In this document: positions 1-4,841 of the stretch, piece after piece
Layout of the letters: every line of letters starts with the position of its first letter
Position numbering within the stretch: the first letter of the stretch is position 1
Assembly: GCA_023392795.1 (NCBI GenBank)
Contig: JAEWNJ010000098.1
Coordinates: forward strand, 1-5,925
DNA from: Candidatus Cloacimonadota bacterium
GTDB lineage: Bacteria > Cloacimonadota > Cloacimonadia > Cloacimonadales > Cloacimonadaceae
Length of the DNA stretch: 5,925 nt
Reading direction: 5' to 3'
Notes under the pieces: model-generated
What the model saw: the letters and a program-made list of their open reading frames with translations, nothing else
Told to the model about the DNA's origin: nothing
Database searches by the model: none
Translations under genes and position numbers: made by a program

Positions 1-122
1 ACCACAAAGTATTGTGGGATGGGAAAGACGCTAACCAAAGAAACGTTAGTTCCGGAATTTACTTCGTTAAGTTACAATCATCAGGAGTCTCCTCAACTAG
101 GAAGATAATGCTAATGAAATAG
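1..122 (+). CDS. C-terminal end of an exported protein with a Por/FlgD-like sorting domain (5' partial)
   Basis: This is the last 39 codons of a gene entering from the left edge, in the frame whose first complete codon is at position 3, ending at TAG 120-122. The peptide begins HKVLWDGKD, continues to SSGIYFVKL and ends STRKIMLMK. This is the second half of the type IX-secretion-style (Por/FlgD-Ig-like) C-terminal sorting domain: a WDG turn, a V-SSGIY strand, and a short basic-hydrophobic end. In this family the domain directs export and surface attachment or release; the working part of the protein lies outside the window and cannot be judged. Compared without gaps to the last 39 residues of the right-edge gene, 20 positions are identical. 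The domain call is solid even though the fragment is short; the cargo is unknown. Confidence 0.85.
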   Translation, partial: HKVLWDGKDANQRNVSSGIYFVKLQSSGVSSTRKIMLMK

Positions 123-129
123 TATCAAA

Positions 130-178
130 TGACAGGAAGCTGGTTCCCACGTCCTGTCAGTAATAACTTCATTGTTTC
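130..178 (+). terminator. Candidate terminator hairpin after the left-edge gene
   Basis: A perfect 8-bp inverted repeat, TGACAGGA (130-137) with TCCTGTCA (152-159), starts 8 bases after the stop codon. The 14-base loop can form a small inner TGG/CCA pairing. The downstream stretch is only moderately T-rich (TTCATTGTTTCTT), not a clean U-tract, so this is a weak intrinsic terminator or a 3'-end stabilising hairpin. Confidence 0.4.
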
Positions 179-324
179 TTCCTATTACGGAATCCTCTTT
201 GAAATGACACAATCCATTCCCAGCCCGCCGCCCTGTTTGTATGAGGCGGTGCCCCATGTTCCATTTGATTACGTCACTTCAACGGTAACTTTGTATTAGG
301 GACTACATGAAAATCATATAGCGA

Positions 325-348
325 ATGGGCGGTACTGCTACCGCCCAT
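325..348 (-). terminator. Stem-loop downstream of the AraC-type gene, probable terminator
   Basis: A perfect 10-bp inverted repeat, ATGGGCGGTA (325-334) with TACCGCCCAT (339-348), encloses the tetraloop CTGC. It lies 40 bases beyond the TGA of the minus-strand AraC-type gene. On the minus strand it is followed by TCGCTATATGATTTTCATG, which has only a short T-run, so it is a strong hairpin with a weak tail. Because the repeat is symmetrical it could act on either strand; its position favours ending the minus-strand transcript. Confidence 0.5.
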
Positions 349-388
349 ATTTGTGCAAGATCATTATCTGATGATGCGTTTACATCGT

Positions 389-1249
389 TCAAGCTTGTGC
401 TTTTTCCACCGGAACCCATATTTCCATCACGGAATCTCCGAAGCCATATTTGAAGCGATTGTCATAGAGCTCGAAATCATCAGTTGCCTTGCGCTTGTAC
501 TCGCTATTGGGCAACCATTCGCCATAGATTGCGGCATAGGTATCCTGCAGATTGTCCAGGGTACCATGGTGCTCAAAAACCGCGTAATCAGAAGCTGGCA
601 CATTGCGGCTTTCCAAACCCGCTGGTACGGGCAGTTCCTCGGGATATTCCACACCCGCAAGGTAAGTAAAGGGTGTATCTTCATTCATTTCTGCGCAGTC
701 CAAATAGAAGCAAATTCCCAGCGCGACATCAGGGTGCACTGCCTGGGGCACTTTACCGCAGATGCTTTCGTGAAAGTTGTTCCACAGGGCAACGATATTA
801 TTCTCTTTCATAGTGCTTTGGCAGGATATGCCGACCACGCGAAATCCATCTTTGTGTTGAATAGTGGGCTTGATCATCGTGTCTCCTTTTTCTAGATAAA
901 TGATCGCATTGAAGAATTGCAAGGGACCCACCTGGCGTCTCAATCTCCCCGGGCTGATGTTGTAAACGCTGGAGAAAGAACGGGTGAAAGCAGCCTGAGA
1001 CTCATACTGATACTCACCGGCCAGTTGTTTGATGGGCTTGGAGGTGAAGACCAATTCCTTGGAGGCTTCACTCATCCTGCGTTTGCGGATGTATTCTCCC
1101 ACCGTGATTCCTGTGGAAGCCAGAAATACGCGGTGAAAGTGCCACGCGCTCATGTTTGCTTGCTCGGCGATGTCTTCCAGGATCAGTTTTGTCTTCAGTC
1201 CCGCTTCGATGAAGCGGATCGCTTTGTCCAGATCGTTTCTTCGGTGCAC
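389..1249 (-). CDS. AraC-family transcriptional regulator with GyrI-like effector-binding domain
   Basis: A 286-residue cytoplasmic regulator. Residues 8-105 form the AraC double helix-turn-helix: the first around LEDIAEQANMSAWHFHRVF (24-42), the second around 73-105 ending in the family signature YNISPGRLRR. Residues 127-282 match the GyrI-like/SoxS-associated ligand-binding fold, with YLAGVE, a DYAVFEHHG strand, an IYGEWLPNS stretch, DFELYD and the closing MEIWVPV. This two-domain order (DNA binding first, effector domain last) is that of Rob/BmrR-like multidrug-type sensors; the ligand cannot be read from sequence. The start is GTG at 1247-1249, with AAAGGA ending 8 bases upstream. A second, stronger start lies inside the gene at Met125. 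The gene stands apart from the amidase upstream (107-base gap) and has its own candidate promoter, so it is probably a separate transcription unit. Confidence 0.9.
   Translation of the reverse strand: MHRRNDLDKAIRFIEAGLKTKLILEDIAEQANMSAWHFHRVFLASTGITVGEYIRKRRMSEASKELVFTSKPIKQLAGEYQYESQAAFTRSFSSVYNISPGRLRRQVGPLQFFNAIIYLEKGDTMIKPTIQHKDGFRVVGISCQSTMKENNIVALWNNFHESICGKVPQAVHPDVALGICFYLDCAEMNEDTPFTYLAGVEYPEELPVPAGLESRNVPASDYAVFEHHGTLDNLQDTYAAIYGEWLPNSEYKRKATDDFELYDNRFKYGFGDSVMEIWVPVEKAQA
883..888 (-). promoter_or_regulatory. Internal Shine-Dalgarno site at the AraC/GyrI domain boundary
   Basis: On the minus strand AAGGAG (883-888) is followed by six bases and then an in-frame ATG (875-877, Met125 of the regulator). 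The match to the ribosome binding consensus is better than that of the gene's own GTG start. Initiation here would yield a 162-residue protein made only of the GyrI-like domain. The codons underneath read LEKGDT, part of the interdomain linker, so chance cannot be excluded. Confidence 0.5.
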
Positions 1250-1281
1250 TTGCTCATCCTTTTGCGGTTTTGATAATATTT

Positions 1282-1310
1282 GCTGTACCCTGCAGCGACA
1301 AAGCAGTCAA
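1282..1310 (-). promoter_or_regulatory. Candidate sigma-70-type promoter for the AraC-type gene
   Basis: On the minus strand TTGACT (1305-1310, five of six to the -35 consensus) is followed by a 17-base spacer and TACAGC (1282-1287), a poor -10. An AT-rich AAATATTAT stretch lies just downstream. This would give a leader of roughly 25-30 bases to the GTG at 1249. The -35 and spacing are good, the -10 is not. Confidence 0.35.
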
Positions 1311-1356
1311 GCACTAAACTTTGATATTTTTTGCTCTCGAGATATTCAGGGCAGGA

Positions 1357-2010
1357 TCAGGGACGGAACGACCAAGATCCCGCGTCGAAGAAGGAACCGA
1401 TATCCACGAGGTCTTTACCCCCGAGCCGAATGTAGTGAAACACATCTTCACTTCCCGCGTCCAGATATGCCGCTCGGATCAATTCTGAGCAGTAGAGCTT
1501 CCCTCTATCGCTGAGATCATAATCGTGATCAAAAGGACTGGCCAGATTCAGATAACGCAGACCGCTTTGCTCCACCCGGGAACGGTCAATAGGGAAAGCA
1601 GGACGGATATGAAACGCCATGCCCGGCTTTGCCTGGGCCAGGAAATCTGCCACGGGATCCATCCGCACACCATCCCGATCATCGATCTTGCCGGAGATGC
1701 TGTGAATTACTTTCCACTCGCCATCATCACGCACAAGGATGCCGCAATGGGACATTTGTCGGGCATCTGGAAATGCTCTGGCAATCAGGGCTGAGGCCAG
1801 GGATGAGCCCCGGCGAAGTAGGATGTCTCCGGGTGCAAAGTGATCTGGATCGATGCCGGGAAAGGAAGATAAAACATCACTGGTTACAAAAGAAGCTCTG
1901 TTGGCATGAACAGAGCTTCCAGGTTGTGATAAAACCAGTATTAAAACAGCCAGCAGCGCCGCGCTATTTTGCCATATTGCCTTTTTCAAGGCTCGCTTTC
2001 CACTGACCAT
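1357..2010 (-). CDS. Exported permuted papain-like amidase, YiiX/YebB type (peptidase C92 family)
   Basis: A 217-residue protein with a signal peptide: basic start, hydrophobic core at about residues 17-28, and an SVHA cleavage site near 33-36, so it should act outside the cytoplasmic membrane. The mature part follows the circularly permuted NlpC/P60 plan: GDILLRRG (61-68), the histidine motif SHCGI (His88), VIHS (101-104), then the nucleophile motif KLYCSELI (Cys174) near the C-terminus. Family members are cysteine hydrolases of amide or ester bonds in the envelope; the substrate here is unknown. The ATG at 2008-2010 overlaps the preceding lipoprotein gene by 47 bases. A TTG at 1987-1989 (overlap 26) would give a more typical signal peptide beginning MKKAIWQ and has GGA nine bases upstream, so it is a serious alternative start. 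The overlap implies co-translation with the lipoprotein. Confidence 0.85.
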   Translation of the reverse strand: MVSGKRALKKAIWQNSAALLAVLILVLSQPGSSVHANRASFVTSDVLSSFPGIDPDHFAPGDILLRRGSSLASALIARAFPDARQMSHCGILVRDDGEWKVIHSISGKIDDRDGVRMDPVADFLAQAKPGMAFHIRPAFPIDRSRVEQSGLRYLNLASPFDHDYDLSDRGKLYCSELIRAAYLDAGSEDVFHYIRLGGKDLVDIGSFFDAGSWSFRP

Positions 2011-2353
2011 CGACTTTCACGATTTTTAACTCCTGCTGTTCGCGTTCATCAGGCTTCAAAGACGTCCAGATTTCATAGCTGACCTGAGCAGAATCACCTT
2101 CGACCACGGTATTGGTGATCTGATGTTGATATACACCCACATCCTCTTCTTTCATGTTTGCCATGAAGGATTCGATGATAGAAATCATGCCTTCGGATTC
2201 AGGGGTAGCCATCTTTTTGGCAGTCTCAAAATCTTTCTTTTCCAATGCGGTCAAAAAAGAATCGGCCACTCCTTCAGGATTGGCTTTCTTTCCGCAAGCT
2301 GCTATTGCCATCAAGGTGGCAAGGATCAGAATTACGATCATGGTTTTCTTCAT
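1964..2353 (-). CDS. Small lipoprotein, DUF4878-like
   Basis: A 129-residue lipoprotein precursor. The N-terminus MKKTMIVILILATLMAIAAC is a lipoprotein signal with lipobox IAAC and acylated Cys20. The mature part starts GKKANPEGVADSFLTALEKK and has the layout of DUF4878/NTF2-like envelope lipoproteins: a helical front half (PEGVADSFLTALEKKDFE) where a 'size of the pool' helix precedes strands, and a back half ending LKIVKVDGQWKASL, the strand-turn-strand common to this fold. No catalytic residues are evident; a binding or scaffold role at the inner or outer membrane is likely. The start is firm: ATG at 2351-2353 with AGAGG (2361-2365) seven bases upstream. It begins 54 bases after the helicase gene ends and overlaps the amidase gene at its 3' end, so it is placed between them in one probable transcript. 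Confidence 0.85.
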   Translation of the reverse strand: MKKTMIVILILATLMAIAACGKKANPEGVADSFLTALEKKDFETAKKMATPESEGMISIIESFMANMKEEDVGVYQHQITNTVVEGDSAQVSYEIWTSLKPDEREQQELKIVKVDGQWKASLEKGNMAK

Positions 2354-2407
2354 TGTTCTACCTCTTTTTTCTATGCTGCGGACAGCGTGAAATGTTGTGT
2401 GTATTCG

Positions 2408-4219
2408 TCAAGAACTTTTCTTTGTCCGCTTGCTTTTCTGCGTTGCAAATTGCTTGCCGCCCTTATCTCGGGATCTGCCAGTAGCTTTCTTGCCGCTACC
2501 TTCCCAGATGTTACGGCCATGATATGTGGTGTCAAAATCCACATGGTCTTCAAAGTTCCGGGATTTCTTGCGCTCTTTCCAATCATCCTTTCTGCCGGAT
2601 GTGGTTTTTGAAGCCTTACCCACTGAAGCCTCGACGGCTATTCCCTTATACTTGATTTTTCCAAAAGCTTGCAGCAGTTCATTATGATAGCTGGCATCCA
2701 GATCTATCAGCGAGTAATCGCCAAAGATATTGATCATCCCGATCTCGATTCCCCGCGTAACCTGTAACTGATTGATATAGCGCATCAAATCCCTTTTGGT
2801 CAAGCCGATGCTGCTACCCAGGTTTAGCCTGAAGGTGGTAAACTGGCATTTTTCTTTATCGGCCTTTTTATCAGATGCTCGCTTCTGAGGTAGGGGGTTA
2901 TCCAAATCCGGAATATCTTTGTAATAGTTTAAAAAGCGGTTAAACTCCACTGAGACAAAACGCTGTATCAATTCCTCGCGCGTCATCCAGCTGAGTTTTT
3001 TATACACATTAGCCATAAATGAGCCAATCTGAGCTTCATCGATCTCCACCCGTTCGACATTGTCGATGAAGTGAAAGAGCTGTTTCTCGCAGATTTCTCT
3101 GCCTCCGGGCACTTTCTGCCAGGTGATTTCTCTACCCAAACGCTGTTCCACTGCTTTCAACGCGCCAGCTTCCTTGGAATGGATAATGGTGACCGAAATC
3201 CCGCTCTTCCCTGCTCTGCCTGTCCGGCCGGAACGGTGAATATAGATGTCCGGATCAGTGGGAACATGGTAATTTATGATGTGAGTGAGATCATCCACGT
3301 CCAGCCCTCTGGCCGCCACGTCTGTCGCCACCAAAAGCTGTACGTATTTGGTGCGAAAGCGCTGCATCACAAGTTCTCTTTGGGGTTGGGAGAGATCGCC
3401 ATGCAGCGCGTCAGCATTGTAACCGTCCTGTTGAAGCTTATTGGCAATATCCTGGGTTTCATTGCGGGTCCGGCAAAAGATAATGCCATAGATCTTGGGG
3501 CTCATATCGGCAATCCGCTTCAATGCCAGATACTTATCTCTGGCTTGGACCTTGTAAAAGAAGTGGCTGATATTATCCGCGCCCCGGTTTTCACCTCCCG
3601 CGCTCAAGCGGGTGGCATCTTTCATGAAGCTATTGGCCAGATGCTCCACATCCCTGGGCATTGTGGCTGAAAACAGCAGGGTTTGCTTGGTTGCCGGAGT
3701 ATGGCTCATGATCTCAAAGAGTTCATCCTTGAAACCCATGTTCAGCATTTCATCAGCTTCGTCCAGCACTAAACGGGAGACCTGTTCCAAATGCAATACA
3801 TTCTGGCGGATCATATCGTTCACGCGGCCGGGAGTACCAACCACAATGTGCGCCCCGGCTTTCAGGGCATCCTTTTGTTTGAATATAGGAGCGCCGCCAT
3901 AGACGGCCACTATTCTCACTTTTGGCATATACTTGGCGTAAGCTTCCAGATCTTTGGTGATCTGTAAACATAGCTCGCGGGTGGGACAGAGTATGATGGT
4001 CTGAACCACGGATTGTTCGATATCGATGCTGCTGAGGGTTGGGAAACCAAAAGCAGCCGTTTTCCCTGTGCCTGTTTGCGCCAGGGCAATGAGATCCGTA
4101 TCGTTTTCCATCAACCAGGGAATGCAGAGTTCCTGCACGGTTGTGGGATGCTCAAATCCGAGATCCTTTGCGGCTCTGAGAATGGGCTCAGGGAGTGTTA
4201 AATCGGTGAATTTTGTCAC
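2408..4219 (-). CDS. DEAD-box ATP-dependent RNA helicase with DbpA-type RNA-binding domain (DeaD/CsdA-like)
   Basis: A 603-residue cytoplasmic RNA helicase, expected to unwind structured RNA during ribosome assembly or mRNA turnover. All core motifs are intact: Q motif with Phe4 and PTTVQ (25-29), Walker A AQTGTGKT (47-54), PTREL (79-83), TPGR (129-132), DEAD (153-156), SAT (184-186), IIFCRTR (246-252), VATDVAARGLD (297-307) and HRSGRTGRAG (328-337). Residues about 458-532 match the DbpA RNA-binding domain (LGSSIGLTKRDL, IGMINIFGDYSLIDL), followed by a Lys/Arg/Gly-rich tail to the end, typical of cold-shock type DeaD proteins. The start is GTG at 4217-4219 with AAAGGA (4230-4235) ten bases upstream. 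The TGA of a short upstream frame overlaps this GTG. No clear terminator separates it from the lipoprotein gene downstream, suggesting read-through into the envelope pair. Confidence 0.95.
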   Translation of the reverse strand: MTKFTDLTLPEPILRAAKDLGFEHPTTVQELCIPWLMENDTDLIALAQTGTGKTAAFGFPTLSSIDIEQSVVQTIILCPTRELCLQITKDLEAYAKYMPKVRIVAVYGGAPIFKQKDALKAGAHIVVGTPGRVNDMIRQNVLHLEQVSRLVLDEADEMLNMGFKDELFEIMSHTPATKQTLLFSATMPRDVEHLANSFMKDATRLSAGGENRGADNISHFFYKVQARDKYLALKRIADMSPKIYGIIFCRTRNETQDIANKLQQDGYNADALHGDLSQPQRELVMQRFRTKYVQLLVATDVAARGLDVDDLTHIINYHVPTDPDIYIHRSGRTGRAGKSGISVTIIHSKEAGALKAVEQRLGREITWQKVPGGREICEKQLFHFIDNVERVEIDEAQIGSFMANVYKKLSWMTREELIQRFVSVEFNRFLNYYKDIPDLDNPLPQKRASDKKADKEKCQFTTFRLNLGSSIGLTKRDLMRYINQLQVTRGIEIGMINIFGDYSLIDLDASYHNELLQAFGKIKYKGIAVEASVGKASKTTSGRKDDWKERKKSRNFEDHVDFDTTYHGRNIWEGSGKKATGRSRDKGGKQFATQKSKRTKKSS

Positions 4220-4332
4220 TTGGTATGTATCCTTTGGGTGTTTATCAGGTCACGATGTTTGGAGGGCTGATTCTGTAAAGGATTAGTTTTGCCAAGTGCT
4301 TGAGAAGTTGGCCGAAACAGGCTGGCTCCCAT
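4216..4332 (-). other. Short upstream reading frame overlapping the helicase start (GTGA overlap)
   Basis: An ATG at 4330-4332 opens a 38-codon frame on the minus strand that ends at TGA 4216-4218, so stop and helicase start share GTGA. That is the usual geometry of translational coupling. There is no recognisable ribosome binding site before its ATG and the peptide (beginning MGASLFRPTSQALG) has no recognised domain. It could be a leader peptide, part of a repeat, or chance. Confidence 0.2.
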
Positions 4333-4513
4333 CGTTGATAGGCTTGATCAAGAGCTCTGGTGGGGGTGCGCTTATCGTGAAACAAGCTTAAAATTGTATC
4401 GCCCACTAGAGGCTATCGAAGGCTTACACTAACGGATAATAGACTTTTTCCGCTTTTAGGACGTCCTTCCATATGCCCTTAGACTCTATCCAGGCCTTAG
4501 CTCGAAAGGGGGT
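4220..4513. other. Long helicase leader / intergenic region of unknown content
   Basis: These 294 bases separate the zinc-ribbon gene from the helicase gene and contain no protein of recognised family. Visible structure: two perfect 10-bp palindromes, CTTGATCAAG (4343-4352) and AGGACGTCCT (4458-4467), and minus-strand -10-like hexamers TACAAT (4393-4398) and TATTAT (4436-4441), neither with a good -35. If transcription starts near either, the helicase mRNA has a leader of about 160-210 bases. Long structured leaders are known for cold-induced DEAD-box helicase genes, but nothing here proves that. No intrinsic terminator is evident after the zinc-ribbon gene. Confidence 0.5.
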
Positions 4514-4771
4514 TTAGATCCTGACACCCACTATTGTCCCTTGATTCAGTTTTAGCGCTGCTTCACCGTGGATCATCATTATGATGCCAAGTTCCTTGCC
4601 GCAGGTGGGACAAAGCGGACGGCTAAGGGTAGGCACTCCCTTCAGACCCACATTATCTTCGCTGAGCCGGCTGATCATCAGCTTGATCAAACGGCCTTTT
4701 CCCGCCTTGAAATAGCGGAAGAGCAGGCAGCCGCATTTGCAATGAATATCGATTATCTTTCCCGTGCGCAT
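4514..4771 (-). CDS. Small zinc-ribbon-like protein of unknown function
   Basis: An 85-residue basic protein with no signal peptide or membrane segment. It has two cysteine clusters: HCKCGC near the N-terminus (Cys11, Cys13, Cys15) and CPTCGKELG (Cys54, Cys57), about 40 residues apart, arranged as the two knuckles of a zinc ribbon. The stretch between is rich in Lys/Arg (KAGKGRLIKLMISRL), suggesting nucleic-acid or protein contact. I do not recognise the family. ATG at 4769-4771 is the only conventional start before the first cysteine cluster; upstream there is only a weak TGGA (4781-4784) nine bases away. The gene starts 20 bases after a strong terminator hairpin belonging to the gene before it, which makes its own promoter hard to place. 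The cysteine pattern makes it a real gene rather than a random frame, but function is open. Confidence 0.7.
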   Translation of the reverse strand: MRTGKIIDIHCKCGCLLFRYFKAGKGRLIKLMISRLSEDNVGLKGVPTLSRPLCPTCGKELGIIMMIHGEAALKLNQGTIVGVRI

Positions 4772-4783
4772 TGTCGTTTATCC

Positions 4784-4820
4784 AAAGAAAAGGGGGGAGC
4801 ATGAACACATACTCTCCCCC
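4784..4820 (-). terminator. Intrinsic terminator of the right-edge secreted-protein gene
   Basis: Read on the minus strand, GGGGGAG (4814-4820) pairs perfectly with CTCCCCC (4793-4799) across a 14-base loop, followed by one more C and then TTTTCTTT (4784-4791). This is a textbook GC stem plus T-tract, located 21 bases after the TAG of the secreted-protein gene. The T-tract runs directly into the weak ribosome binding site of the next gene. Confidence 0.85.
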
Positions 4821-4841
4821 ATATCATTACAGCCTTGGAGG

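Larger units (their letters stand above)
123..388. other. Intergenic region with stem-loops, no convincing gene
   Basis: These 266 bases lie between the left sorting-domain gene and the 3' end of the AraC-type gene. They contain the 130-159 hairpin, a GC-rich 7-bp stem with one G-U pair (226-232 with 245-251, 12-base loop), and the 325-348 hairpin. An open frame of 56 codons (129-299, +) sits in the same frame as the left gene beyond its TAG. It has no visible ribosome binding site and its composition does not resemble a known protein, so it is not called as a gene. Confidence 0.6.

Noticed and set aside
138..152. Partial likeness between the left hairpin (around GCTGGTTCCCA) and the helicase leader (GCTGGCTCCCA at 4321)
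   Set aside because: The match is too short and gapped beyond the core to claim a repeat from this window alone.
353..895. A 180-codon plus-strand frame opposite the AraC-type gene
   Set aside because: It is antisense to a protein with clear AraC and GyrI-like motifs, has no family resemblance and no ribosome binding site; it is a shadow frame.
1338..1345. TCTCGAGA palindrome in the gap between the amidase and AraC-type genes, considered as a terminator or operator
   Set aside because: It is self-complementary without a loop and not followed by a T-run on the minus strand; eight bases alone are weak evidence for an operator.
1629..2006. A 125-codon plus-strand frame opposite the amidase gene
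   Set aside because: Peptide is rich in His/Arg/Cys with no domain; the opposite strand has the signal peptide and the His and Cys catalytic motifs.
2354..2407. A TTGACG hexamer at the helicase stop, considered as a -35 for the lipoprotein gene
   Set aside because: No acceptable -10 lies 16-18 bases downstream on the minus strand; the gap is short and lacks a terminator, so read-through is simpler.
3071..3670. A 199-codon plus-strand frame inside the helicase gene
   Set aside because: It lies opposite helicase motifs III to VI, which are intact on the minus strand.
4568..4804. A 78-codon plus-strand frame opposite the zinc-ribbon gene
   Set aside because: No domain and no site; the minus frame has paired cysteine knuckles.
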